Source: Pedobacter sp. HDW13
Lineage (GTDB): Bacteria; Bacteroidota; Bacteroidia; Sphingobacteriales; Sphingobacteriaceae
Reading direction: 5' to 3'
Length of the DNA stretch: 64,000 nucleotides
Assembly: GCF_011303555.1 (NCBI RefSeq)
Contig: NZ_CP049868.1
Coordinates: 3,410,001-3,474,000 of the forward strand
The first letter of the stretch is position 1, and each line of letters starts with the position of its first letter. The notes under the pieces were generated by a model. That model searched no databases and was not told the origin of the DNA. It saw nothing but the letters and a program-made list of their open reading frames with translations. Below, piece by piece: positions 36,801 through 45,771 of this stretch. A program made the translations under genes and the position numbers.

Positions 36801-37257
36801 TATCCCCCTGGGCGCTTCGTGGAAAGGCTTTGATCTTGGCGTATTGTTACAAGGCGTAGGGGCGCGTAAAGTAATGCTTAGCGACAGGAGTCAGTGGCAG
36901 GAGCAAAATGTACTTGCCTTTTGGTCAGATTTCTGGTCGGCTGAGAATCCAAATGCAGCTTACCCCAAAATTGGCGGTTTAAACGGAACCGAAGGACCTG
37001 CCTCATCATTTTGGCTTCGTAGCGGTAACTACCTGAGGTTAAAAAGCCTGGAGCTTGGTTACACCTTACCTGCAAGGGCTACAAAAAGCATTGGTTTGGA
37101 GAAATGCCGTTTGTTCTTAACCGGAACCAATCTTTTCATTATCAGCGATGATATTAAGATGTACGATCCGGAATTACCCACAAACGAAACCGGTTATGGC
37201 GCATTCCAATACCCAATGCTCAGAACCATTTCTGCAGGTGCAAGTATTTCTTTTTAA
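33859..37257 (+). CDS. SusC/RagA TonB-dependent transducer with STN domain
   Basis: A 1132-residue intact outer-membrane receptor. Signal sequence (KIVVLFILLGTLQTFATRSVAQ) follows a 25-residue N-terminal region. STN domain about 45-115 (VSISMQQVDLKQIFKSIENQ) contacts FecR. Carboxypeptidase-like domain about 130-205 (GKVTDAKNTGIPGVSVLEKG). Plug begins at NEVVVVGYGKQEKKFLTGSV and includes YVIDDIPRSKQ and SISVLKDGAAAIYGVRGG. The barrel ends SAGASISF. It shows the full-length design that the frameshifted copies lack. Transported ligand probably feeds the two enzymes at 38988 and 41549. Confidence 0.95.
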   Translation: MKKNEPQAVLQRPYRSMLKLLLMMKIVVLFILLGTLQTFATRSVAQEKVSISMQQVDLKQIFKSIENQTTIHFVYNDEILPAGKFFNASFANQSWKDVLATVLANTGIHYRIVEENLVVLTLGDHNRIVVRGKVTDAKNTGIPGVSVLEKGTKNGAVTNENGEFNINVTDVSATLIFKFVGYVTQELNASNSFMTVVLKEDAAELNEVVVVGYGKQEKKFLTGSVVSISGSTVSNIPVSNVSNALAGRLAGLVVMSPSGLPGVSSSVRVRGTTSYSGQDPLYVIDDIPRSKQEFDLLSPNDIESISVLKDGAAAIYGVRGGSGVVLVTTKQGAEGPAKFSFNISHGQSDPTRMPKRLNSYQDALYRNNYYLNQGVAANDPRYYTPDELEFYKAGTINTDLFEMISKTPRTTDANLSVTGGSQNARYYVSTGYFSETGLFDKLESKRFNILSNLDFKFGNGFSAKVNLQGTVRPNTTPWWYDGVNTTTLSDLTRAAMNFTPLSPAYVNGLPDGSLYHFLVPEVIKNGYIKGDRTNLNGFLKLSYNPNYIKGFGADISYNYNKQSDLYKTRYQPYTLYLFNRFGGNNHLIGDQVIGTKAAAQQPYDFFQEQYIQNKTYVFNAAAHYDRTFGQHDLSVQVFYEQSESKGDNFSAKGENLLSSTIDQLFVANSDPARRSLTGTGNEFGRSSVFGRLNYKFKGKYLLDAIVRADASSAFAPKNKWGYFPSLSGGWILSEEPFIKNMLPNVDNLKLRAGYGLLGYDNIDLSQWYSYFSLQSSAVFSTPVNTIAPQRYPNPDIKWQKIATTNIGVDASFYKGLISGSLDLFYKKTSDLLVANQTVVPSTFGIALAQVNYGQVNAKGFELTLRHDNQIGQVKYYVGFNFAYTTNKVIKYPEQANIPDYQRRTGRPVNFITGYQSNGIIRNPEQLANYLKLKYGTRAFELGDIGFADLFGPSNGAPDGIINANDNVVLSNLSYDPRITYGIPLGASWKGFDLGVLLQGVGARKVMLSDRSQWQEQNVLAFWSDFWSAENPNAAYPKIGGLNGTEGPASSFWLRSGNYLRLKSLELGYTLPARATKSIGLEKCRLFLTGTNLFIISDDIKMYDPELPTNETGYGAFQYPMLRTISAGASISF

Positions 37258-37287
37258 ACAATGTGAGCCAATTAAAAAGATCAGAAC

Positions 37288-38928
37288 ATGAAAAAAATAT
37301 GCTTTAAAATATGCTGTTTAGCTACCGTGCTTTTTATGGCATGGAGCTGCAAAAAAGTAACAGAAAAGAACGACATCAATAATATACAAGATGCTTTGGT
37401 GTGGCAGGATACCGTTTTGATAACCGCTTTTGCCAATAACCTCTATCTCGATGTTCCATCCTGGGACCTGGGTTTAACCGGTTATACCGATGAGTCGAGA
37501 AATGGTAACCCGGTAATTAACGGCACGGTTACGCCCGATGCCAGTATCTCTTACTGGCCCTACACTGCAATCCGTAAAATTAATTTAATGATCAAGCAGT
37601 TGCCTACTTCGGCCGGAAGTGCCGGTTTGAAGAACAGGTTTACCGGAGAGGCTAAGTTTTTAAGGGCCTATCAATATTTTCAAATGGTAAGAAGGCACGG
37701 AGGTGTTCCCATTATAACGGTTCCACAAGAGCTTACCGACGATATTTTTGTGAGCCGGAACAAAACTTCCGAATGTATCAGTTTTATGGTAAAGGATTTG
37801 GATGAGGCCATTGCCTTATTGCCTTCGGTTACGCCTGGTTCAAATGTAGGCCGGGCGAGTAAAGAAGCAGCGCTTGCCTTAAAAGCCCGCATCCTGGTCG
37901 ATTGGGCTTCGCCACGTTACAATCCTAACAATGATGCTAGCCGCTGGCAAGCGGCTTACGCTGCCTGTAACGAGGCGCTAACAAAATTAAATGCCAGTGG
38001 TTATGGCCTTTTCGATTCGTACGGCAGTTTATTCCTTACCGAGATGAATAAGGAAGTAATTTTTGCCATTCGTTTTGCTAATCCCGGCCGTACGCAAGGG
38101 CGCGATGCTACAGTTAGACCCATTTCAGTATCGGTAAATTCGACTGGCGGAAATCAGCCCTCGCAAGAGATGGCAGATGCCTATCCGATGAAAGATGGTT
38201 CGGATGTGAATAGTGCCCTGAGTTATCAGCAGCGTTTTAGTGGCCGCGACGACCGGTTTTATGCTACCATCGTTTACAATGGCGCCACTTATTTTGGCCG
38301 TAAACAGTGGACCTATGTTAACTCTGGCATAGATGGTTATCGCGATGTGAACGGTACCTATACTGGATATTATTGTAAAAAAGCGGTCGATACTACCTTA
38401 ACGGCTGCCCAGGCCGGCACATCAGGCACTGATTTTATTGCCATCAGGTATGCCGATATTTTATTGCTTGCAGCCGAGGCTGCCAACGAAACCGGAAATG
38501 CCAGTGTTGCTTACGATGCTTTAACTAAAATCCGTGCAAGGGCTAAAATCCTACCAGGCGTTAATAATTTGTATGGTTTAACCGCAGGGATGAGTCAGAC
38601 CGATTTAAGAAGCCGGATTCAGAAAGAGCGTCAGGTTGAGCTTGCTTTTGAGCAGATCCGTTTCTTCGACCTTTTGCGATGGAACACGCTTTCCAGCACA
38701 CTGAATGGTAAAACCCGCAAAGCATTGAAACTGATTAATCCAACTCCTGCAGTACCGCCAACCAGCGCAACAGTATTTACAGAGAGTTTAGATCCAATCG
38801 ATCTTCAACCCATCGTAATTCAGGGGAATAGTCTTTTTTATCCCATTCCGCGGAGTATTATTCAGAATAACCCTAAAATTCTGCAAAACATAGGCTGGGA
38901 AAACGGAACTTTTGATCCGGTACAATAA
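37288..38928 (+). CDS. SusD/RagB-family outer-membrane lipoprotein
   Basis: A 546-residue glycan-binding partner of the preceding SusC. Lipobox AWSC with mature start CKKVTEKN. TPR-like region has RFTGEAKFLRAYQYFQMVRR, and the C-terminal block has KERQVELAFEQIRFFDLLRW. It ends LFYPIPRSIIQNNPKILQNIGW plus a short tail. The gap from SusC is 30 bases. It is followed by a hairpin and two enzyme genes. Confidence 0.95.
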   Translation: MKKICFKICCLATVLFMAWSCKKVTEKNDINNIQDALVWQDTVLITAFANNLYLDVPSWDLGLTGYTDESRNGNPVINGTVTPDASISYWPYTAIRKINLMIKQLPTSAGSAGLKNRFTGEAKFLRAYQYFQMVRRHGGVPIITVPQELTDDIFVSRNKTSECISFMVKDLDEAIALLPSVTPGSNVGRASKEAALALKARILVDWASPRYNPNNDASRWQAAYAACNEALTKLNASGYGLFDSYGSLFLTEMNKEVIFAIRFANPGRTQGRDATVRPISVSVNSTGGNQPSQEMADAYPMKDGSDVNSALSYQQRFSGRDDRFYATIVYNGATYFGRKQWTYVNSGIDGYRDVNGTYTGYYCKKAVDTTLTAAQAGTSGTDFIAIRYADILLLAAEAANETGNASVAYDALTKIRARAKILPGVNNLYGLTAGMSQTDLRSRIQKERQVELAFEQIRFFDLLRWNTLSSTLNGKTRKALKLINPTPAVPPTSATVFTESLDPIDLQPIVIQGNSLFYPIPRSIIQNNPKILQNIGWENGTFDPVQ

Positions 38929-38941
38929 ATATCATTTCAAG

Positions 38942-38969
38942 GGCTACATCAATATTTTCTGATGTAGCC
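38942..38969 (+). terminator. Intra-operon hairpin between susD and glycosidase genes
   Basis: Perfect 10-bp stem (38942-38951 with 38960-38969) with loop ATATTTTC, followed by TTATTACA. The poor T run suggests an attenuating or RNA-stabilising hairpin that keeps SusCD levels above those of the enzymes. Confidence 0.6.
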
Positions 38970-38987
38970 TTATTACATCTCACACAC

Positions 38988-41539
38988 ATGAAATTATTAA
39001 GAATAGCTTTCCTGCTTTTATTCTTTCTGGAGGTAAAGGCACAGCAAATCCAAATTGGTAATGGCCTGGTAGAACGGAATTTTACTTTTGATGGAAAGGT
39101 TTGGCGAACGGCATCATTCCGCAATCAAGCCACACACCAGGTAATTGCGGTTAAAAGCGATGAGTTTCTGCTTTTAGCCATGAACAAGGAACAGGGACTA
39201 ACGATATCAGATTTTACAGCTGCCGCTGCTCCCGAAAAATATAACCACGCCGATACTTCTTTTTTAACCTTTACCTATAAACCACTTCCCCAAATCGCTA
39301 AAGATCCCATTGCGCCTCAAACCATCAAAGTTCAGTATAGCTTAAAAAAAGGAGAGACCTTTATGCGCAAAAGCCTGCAGTTAGTTTATAAGGAAACTGC
39401 AACGATTGACCGTTTGGAAGTAGAGCGATTAACCATTGCGCAGGAGCAAAAAGGCGGGGTAAAGGAGAGCCGGTTTTTGTTGGCAATCAATTGTTTCTGG
39501 GTCTGGAATATCCCGGAGGCTACGCCAGGCGAACCGATGGCAATACCCCTAAAGATTATGGCAGGCATTACGAAAAAGTAGGCAATTATAGCGATATCAA
39601 TCTTGAAGGAAGAGACATTGAACCTAAAGGAACTAAAGGCATGATCCGCCTGATGCATTTTCCGGGATATGTCCTGAAAAATGCAAATAATCGCTATGAA
39701 ATGATCAGTAAAACTGCTGTAAACGGTTTTGCAAGGCCTAACCAATCAGTAGAAATGGCTTTCATGACCTATCTGGAAGGATTATGGAAAAAGCCAAAGT
39801 CTTTTCTGCATTATAATAATTGGTTCGAGCCCAAAGCAAAAGATTTAAGTGGCGATGGGCTGATTAATATTTACAGGGAGTTTAAAGCCGCAACTGTACC
39901 TTATGGTATTAATTTAGATGCAGTAGTGCCCGATAATGGCTGGCAGAATACCAGATCGATCTGGGATCCGCTTCCGAAGTTTTTCCCCAATGGCATTAAA
40001 GATGTTAAGAAATTAAGCGACCGCTTAAGGGCCGAGGGTACAGGTTTTGGCCTTTGGCTATCTATTAACGGGTATGTTAATAAAATAGACTGGGGGCTGG
40101 CCGAAGGATACAAAGAAGCAAAACCTAACGCTTATTTTGCAAAGTTCGGCCGGTATTATAGCCTTTCTTCAACCCAATATAAAGATACTGTATTGAAGAA
40201 AATTCCGCTATTGGCAAAAGAAACCGGCACCATTTATTTTAAGCACGATTTTAACCAGTTAAGCGATCTGGCAGAGGGTAACAACCACCCGGCAACCGAT
40301 CGTCATGGTCATGAAGCAAATCTCGATGCCTGCCTTGAAGTTTTGGTGGCTACCCGTAAAATGAACCCCGAAATTTATCAGAATATGACCAATTGGGTGT
40401 GGTTTTCGCCCTGGTGGCTTAAATATGCCGATGCGCTGTGGATGCTGGCGGGCGATGATGGAACAAATGGCAACTGGCCAGAAATTTCTACACGTGCCAT
40501 GGCCTCAACCGATCGCGATACCTATTTATGGCGCATGTGGGGAAATCCCGCCGACAGGCCTTTAGTGCCCATTTCGAGATTGATGACCCATGGAATCATC
40601 AAAACAAGCGATGGTAGAATGGAAAGCCAAAGCGATAACCTTCAGGATTGGCAGGAATATGTGTTGATGCATTATGGAAGAGGTACACTTTTAAAAGAGT
40701 GGTACATCTCTCCATCAGCCATGCACCCCGATGAGTGGAAGGCTTTATGCACGGTACACAATTGGGCAAAAGCACATCAGAAAGCATTAAACAATACCTT
40801 TTTTGTAGGTGGTAGGCCAGATGAAGGACATGCTTACGGTTATATAGGCTGGGATGGCGACAAAGGTGTATTGGTAGCCCGTAACCCGGATGGCAGGGAG
40901 CAGAAACTCCGGATTCCTTTTAATCAAAGCATTCATTTTGGCGGGCAGAACGGAACAGTTTTTCATGCCAATGTGGTATTTCCATATGCAGATGCCTATC
41001 CGCAGCATTTTATTGCCGGGCAGGAAATTGAAATTGTTTTACCAGGTTATGCTACAATGGCTTTTGAGTTCGAAAAGGGTAAGCCAGAAAATGCGGTTAC
41101 GCTTCCAGCCCTACCAGTAGTGAAAACAAGCGAAGATACCGATGGCCCCATCAATGAGATTACACTTCCGGTAACCGTTAACGACCGTTGCGATTTACTG
41201 GTAACAGGCTTTCCTGATCTTCCGGAGCTACGTATAGACGGAAACACCGTGGTGCCGGTAAGAACAAGTAAATCGAAGATTAACAATTTTGCTGGTTATG
41301 CTGTAGCAGGTATGCCAAGTACCGTAGCCAAAGCCTGGAATATGGCCAGCTTTGATTTAAAACCTTACTTAGGTAAGAAAATTAAGATCAGCTACAAAGG
41401 CATGGGAGCATTTAAGAGCTTTTTGCTGATAGAACAGGCCGTTGATGGAAATAAAGTAACAACCGGAAATGATAAGCTTTGGCCAATAACCAATAACAGT
41501 CGCAGACAGACCATACCATTAATCAACAAAACACACTAA
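38988..41539 (+). pseudogene. Clan GH-D-like (GH36-type) glycoside hydrolase, frameshifted in this sequence
   Basis: A secreted alpha-glycosidase-like enzyme of about 850 residues. Signal peptide MKLLRIAFLLLFFLEVKAQQ, N-terminal beta-supersandwich, then a (beta/alpha)8 barrel with FLHYNNWFEP, DAVVPDNGWQN, GFGLWLSINGY and TIYFKHDFNQLSD, whose Asp occupies the clan nucleophile position. WVWFSPWWLKYADALWMLAGDD follows. The frame breaks at GGGG (39456-39459); one added G gives GGGKGEPVFVGNQLFLGLEYPGG, a smooth family match. The C-terminal about 100 residues look like a beta-sandwich (NPCBM-like). It is not closely similar to the GH-D enzyme at 21378; CAZy family assignment is uncertain. Confidence 0.82.
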
Positions 41540-41548
41540 ACAGAAACT

Positions 41549-43786
41549 ATGAAAACCATTCATAAAATAATACTATATCTGTTGCTGTTAGTCCCCGCGG
41601 CAAATGCCCTGGCTTCAGATTTTGAAACGGGTACAAAGAGCCTGATAAAAAGGGTATTACCTAAACATGCTTCTTTTTTCGAGGTAGCGCAAATAACTGC
41701 TGATAACAATAAAGATGTATTTGAGATAGAAGGAAAAGGAAGTAAAATTGTATTGCGTGGAAATACGCCTGTAGAAGTTGCCTCGGCCTTAAACTGGTAC
41801 CTCAAATATTATTGTCATGCACAACGCTCCTGGTGTGGCGATAATATGGATTTGCCTGCAAAACTTCCTGTTCCTGCGAGTAAGGTTCGGATCACTTCGC
41901 CATACAAAGACCGCGTGTACCTCAACTATTGTACCTTCAATTACTCCATGAGTTGGTGGGATTGGGAGCGTTGGGAAAGGGAAATAGACTGGATGGCGAT
42001 GCAGGGAATAAACATGCCCCTGTCCATTACAGGACAAGAAGCCGTTTGGCAAAATACTTTGCGCAAGTATGGCATGAACGATGAGGAAATCCGTTCGTTT
42101 TTGGTAGGTCCGGCTTATTTTGCCTGGCAATGGATGACCAATATTGAAAGCATTAACGGGCCTCTGCCACAAAACTGGATTGACAGAAGCATTGTTTTGG
42201 GACAGAAAATTCTGACCCGCCAACGGCAGCTGGGTATGACCCCAATTCTTCAGGGTTTTACCGGATACGTGCCCATTAAGCTGATGGAAAAACAACCCCA
42301 GGCAGATATCCGTAAAAAAGCAGTATGGTTTTATGTCGGCCCCGGCACTGCACAACTCAATCCCTTAGACCCCTTGTATGCCCGGATGAGCAGAACTTTT
42401 ATCGAAGAGCAAACCAGGTTATTTGGTACCAACCATATTTATGCTGCCGATCCTTTTCATGAAGGAAAAGCACCTGTAGATGGAGATGAATATTTAGCGC
42501 AGGTAGGGAAGGCGATATATTCTACCACGGCAAGTGTGGATCCGAAAGCGGTAATTGCCATGCAAACCTGGAGCATGCAAAAAGCAATAGTACAGTCTAT
42601 TCCACCCGAGCGGATATTGATGCTTGATTTAAATGCCTCAAAATGGAAAGGAAGTGAGGCTTTCTGGGGAAGGCCATGGGTAGGTGGGATTATTCACAAC
42701 TTTGGTGGCAATACGGCTATGGGTGGGGATTTGAATGCTGTATTAGCAGCTTACCCGGCAATTTTAAACCAGCCCGAAAAATCAAAACAATTTCAGGGAA
42801 TAGGCATGTTCCCTGAGGCCATAGAACATAACCCGATTATTTACGAGGCTGCAGCAGAAATGGCCTGGAGAAAAGAAAAGCCCGATACCAAAAAATGGAT
42901 GGACGATTACCTGCTGGCCCGATATGGAAGCAGCAACGAAAAAGTAAGTTTAGCCTGGGATACGTTATTGCATACCGCATATGGTAAAAGTGGTATTGTA
43001 ACCTTTATGGAAAGCAGTATCTGCGCCAGACCGGCTTTAAAAATAAATGGTGCATCGCCCAATGGTGCTTTAAACTCAGAAAAAAAGTATCGCTTTAAAA
43101 GCCTTTGGGAAGCACTGGCACTATTGCAAAAAGCCCCGGCAAATATGCAGGCCAAAGATACTTACCGTTATGACCTGGTAGATTTAGCCCGTCAGTGCGT
43201 GGCAGATTTAGCCATACCCATGCAAAAAGAAGTGGCCGATGCCTACCGCAACGGAGATAAAGCTGCGTTTGGCCAAAGTGCTAAACAATACCTGGCTTTA
43301 ATGGACGATTTTGACCAGCTGCTGGGAACACGAAAAGAATTTCTTTTAGGTAAGTGGATTGCAGATGCACGGGCAATAGGAAAAACAATGGCCGAAAGTG
43401 ATCTTTATGAAAAAAATGCCCGGGCCTTAATTACCATATGGGGACCATATAATGAGCAGGCCATTCAATATGACTATTCGGCAAGGCAATGGAACGGTAT
43501 GGTGAAAGATTTTTATAAGGCCCGCTGGAAAAAGTTTATCGATTTCCTAAGCGCTGAACTCGAAAAAGGAGAAAATGAACGTTACAAAGAGGAAAAAATC
43601 AATAACAGGTTTAACCGGCCAAGTAATACCGCAAACGACTTTTATAAAGCTATGTCCAAATGGGAGTCAGACTGGACCGAACTACATAACCCTAAATTTA
43701 ATGATAAGCCAGCTGGCGATGAAGTTAAAATTGTTAACCAGGTTTACCAAAGCTGGTTGCCAACAGCCAACAGGTTATTGAAGTAA
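41549..43786 (+). CDS. GH89 alpha-N-acetylglucosaminidase (NAGLU family)
   Basis: A 745-residue secreted enzyme that removes terminal alpha-linked GlcNAc. Signal peptide ends near NALAS (residue 22). The N-terminal domain has VEVASALNWYLKYYCHAQRSWCGD, followed by RVYLNYCTFNYSMSWWDWERWE, a GH89 hallmark. The catalytic barrel has GMTPILQGFTGYVP, FGTNHIYAADPFHEG (Glu305, acid/base position) and QGIGMFPEAIEHNPIIYE (Glu423, nucleophile position). The helical C-terminal domain ends at 745. Natural alpha-GlcNAc substrates include heparan sulfate and the GlcNAc-alpha-1,4-Gal cap of gastric mucin. It begins 9 bases after the preceding glycosidase gene. Confidence 0.95.
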   Translation: MKTIHKIILYLLLLVPAANALASDFETGTKSLIKRVLPKHASFFEVAQITADNNKDVFEIEGKGSKIVLRGNTPVEVASALNWYLKYYCHAQRSWCGDNMDLPAKLPVPASKVRITSPYKDRVYLNYCTFNYSMSWWDWERWEREIDWMAMQGINMPLSITGQEAVWQNTLRKYGMNDEEIRSFLVGPAYFAWQWMTNIESINGPLPQNWIDRSIVLGQKILTRQRQLGMTPILQGFTGYVPIKLMEKQPQADIRKKAVWFYVGPGTAQLNPLDPLYARMSRTFIEEQTRLFGTNHIYAADPFHEGKAPVDGDEYLAQVGKAIYSTTASVDPKAVIAMQTWSMQKAIVQSIPPERILMLDLNASKWKGSEAFWGRPWVGGIIHNFGGNTAMGGDLNAVLAAYPAILNQPEKSKQFQGIGMFPEAIEHNPIIYEAAAEMAWRKEKPDTKKWMDDYLLARYGSSNEKVSLAWDTLLHTAYGKSGIVTFMESSICARPALKINGASPNGALNSEKKYRFKSLWEALALLQKAPANMQAKDTYRYDLVDLARQCVADLAIPMQKEVADAYRNGDKAAFGQSAKQYLALMDDFDQLLGTRKEFLLGKWIADARAIGKTMAESDLYEKNARALITIWGPYNEQAIQYDYSARQWNGMVKDFYKARWKKFIDFLSAELEKGENERYKEEKINNRFNRPSNTANDFYKAMSKWESDWTELHNPKFNDKPAGDEVKIVNQVYQSWLPTANRLLK

Positions 43787-43858
43787 CTAAACGATAAATT
43801 ATGAAACTTCGGTAAAGAATACAAGGAAGAATTAGTTCTGCTCTGGTCCATTCTTTTT

Positions 43859-43903
43859 AAAACCATCCATGTAAATTGTTATTGAACTTACATGGATGGT
43901 TTT
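43859..43903 (+). terminator. Rho-independent terminator after GH89 gene
   Basis: 16-bp perfect stem (43859-43874 with 43888-43903) with a 13-base loop, followed by TGTTTTTTG. It ends the sigma-SusCD-GH89 unit. The left arm starts with AAAA, so it may also work in reverse. Confidence 0.88.
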
Positions 43904-44037
43904 TGTTTTTTGAATTATTCGTTTGCTGGAGTATTTCGCTGTTTTTGAGATTCTTAAATTTAGCTGATGTGGTCTGGAAAATCCATCATATCTCAGCGCT
44001 GTATTGCACAAAATAACAATCGATTGAAATGAATGGT

Positions 44038-44045
44038 TATATTTG
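44038..44045 (+). promoter_or_regulatory. Putative -7 element before third ECF sigma gene
   Basis: TATATTTG matches TAnnTTTG, 76 bases before the sigma gene. No convincing -33 TTTG lies at the usual distance. Apart from this and the terminator at 43859, the gap 43787-44120 shows nothing. Confidence 0.35.
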
Positions 44046-44120
44046 TGAAGTTGATACAATCCTAAGTCCCTTTAAAAGGATAAAATCTCGATAATTAACC
44101 ATTTTAATCACGATCAATCA

Positions 44121-44684
44121 ATGAACCTGCACCGCACAGAAGCTGAACTTTGGAGGTCTTTTTGTGCAGGAGATGAAAATTCGTTAGTGGGTTTATATGA
44201 GCAGTATTACACTACTTTTTTTGTTTGGGGCTGTAAATGGTTAGGTGGGGAGGCTGATTTTGTGAAAGACCAGCTTCACGATTTTTTTATTTACATCTGG
44301 GAGCGGCGCGAAAGGCTTGCTCTGGATATCAATGTTAAAGCTTATCTGCTCACTTCTTTCCGCAGGCAGTTGCTTTACCAATGGAAAAAGCACAAGAAAT
44401 CAGAGCCCATCGAAAATTTTGTTGATACGCTCGAAATATATGAATCAGAACTTCTGGATGCCGAATCGATAACCGAACAGTTTGCTCAACTCGAAAAAGC
44501 ACTTACCCTGCTCAGCCCTGCACAAAGAGAGGTAGTAGAACTCCGTTTTCTGCAAAATAAAACCATGCAGGAGATAGCAGACCACAAAAATACAAGTCTC
44601 CGAACAGTCTATAATCTGCTTCACAGGGGCGTTAATAAGCTTCGGTCAGAAATAAATGAAAAAAACTTTCTTTGGCTGTGGTAA
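44121..44684 (+). CDS. ECF (sigma-70 family) RNA polymerase sigma factor
   Basis: A 187-residue ECF sigma factor. Region 2 shows LYEQYYTTFFVWGCKWLGGE and DQLHDFFIYIWERRERL; region 4 shows LSPAQREVVELRFLQNKTMQ followed by EIADHKNTSLRTVYNLLHRG. It heads the set sigma, FecR, SusC, SusD, TlpA, TlpA, CNB-fold protein. The spacing to the FecR gene is 43 bases. Confidence 0.94.
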   Translation: MNLHRTEAELWRSFCAGDENSLVGLYEQYYTTFFVWGCKWLGGEADFVKDQLHDFFIYIWERRERLALDINVKAYLLTSFRRQLLYQWKKHKKSEPIENFVDTLEIYESELLDAESITEQFAQLEKALTLLSPAQREVVELRFLQNKTMQEIADHKNTSLRTVYNLLHRGVNKLRSEINEKNFLWLW

Positions 44685-44727
44685 ATTTCATATCACTTGT
44701 TCTCTGTATTAGAAAGAACAAGCAATT

Positions 44728-45744
44728 ATGGAGTTTAATTCAAGCAACGATTTTATAGAAGACGAATCTTTTGTCGATTACTGCCTTAACCTGAAGGCAG
44801 AGCACGTTGCCCTGTGGAAAGACTATGCTACCCAAAATCCTGATAAATTAAAATATATGGACGAAGCAGCAGAACGGATTCAAAACCTGCAACTGCTGTT
44901 ACTGTCCGAAAAATTAAAACCCCGGGCAGTTGCCTCATTAAAACAATATTTACACAAGGATAAGCAAAGGCCGGTTTTATGGCGGTATATTGCCTCTGCG
45001 GCTGCAGCATTGCTGGTTTTAACGGCTGCTATCTTTTTATTTTACCGCCTTCAGCACCAAGAGCACCAATCAGACCTTGCTCAGTTCTCGACCCATAAGT
45101 ATTTTTACCAGGCAGGGGCCAACCAAAGAAAAGCCATTAACCTCTGGGATGGTAGCTTTGTTATTCTCGATAAAAATGCAAAATTATATATCGATTCTAC
45201 TTTTGGCAATGTAGACCGCTCCATGCATTTATCGGGAGTGGCTTACTTTAAGGTAGCTAAAGATAAAGCACACCCATTTAAAGTTTACACCGGCGATTAC
45301 GTTACCACCGCTGTTGGTACTTCATTTAAGCTGGAAACCAACAACCCGCTAAAAAAACTTAAAGTAGAGTTAGAAGAAGGTAAGGTTACTGTTGCAAAAA
45401 GAAAGGGTAACCTATGGAACCTGCTGGCTACCCTAAACCCCAAAGAGAGCATCAGTTTTGGCAACCGCTTAAATTTGCTTCAAAATCAACGCTTTTCTGT
45501 TCAAAATTTCAATAAGTGGAAAGCCCAGGAAATTATTTTCAAGAATGCTCCACTCAGGGAAGTACTCCTGCAACTGGAAATTTATTATAACGTTGCCATC
45601 GACTTAGAAGATAGCGATGCAGGCAAGGAAACTTTTAACGGAACCTTCAGGCATGATTCTATTAAATCTGTTTTGGAAATGTTATGCTTCTCCGTAAACA
45701 AACACTACAAATTTACCGATTCAAACCACATTATTATTTATTAA
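44728..45744 (+). CDS. FecR-family anti-sigma factor
   Basis: A 338-residue inner-membrane protein. Transmembrane helix near 90-112 (YIASAAAALLVLTAAIFLFY). The FecR domain is more divergent than in the other copies: LWDGSFVILDKNAKLYID replaces the usual DG-x-x-VWLN motif, with LSGVAYFKVAKDKAHPF and AVGTSFKLE following. DUF4974-type end (IIFKNAPLREVLLQLEIYYN). It probably pairs with the sigma at 44121 and the STN domain of the SusC that starts 28 bases later. Confidence 0.92.
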   Translation: MEFNSSNDFIEDESFVDYCLNLKAEHVALWKDYATQNPDKLKYMDEAAERIQNLQLLLLSEKLKPRAVASLKQYLHKDKQRPVLWRYIASAAAALLVLTAAIFLFYRLQHQEHQSDLAQFSTHKYFYQAGANQRKAINLWDGSFVILDKNAKLYIDSTFGNVDRSMHLSGVAYFKVAKDKAHPFKVYTGDYVTTAVGTSFKLETNNPLKKLKVELEEGKVTVAKRKGNLWNLLATLNPKESISFGNRLNLLQNQRFSVQNFNKWKAQEIIFKNAPLREVLLQLEIYYNVAIDLEDSDAGKETFNGTFRHDSIKSVLEMLCFSVNKHYKFTDSNHIIIY

Positions 45745-45771
45745 CCAACAAACCAAACAACCAAACATTTC

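Noticed and set aside
41789..42355. 188-codon minus-strand open frame inside the GH89 gene
   Set aside because: It overlaps conserved GH89 motifs on the other strand and resembles no protein family.
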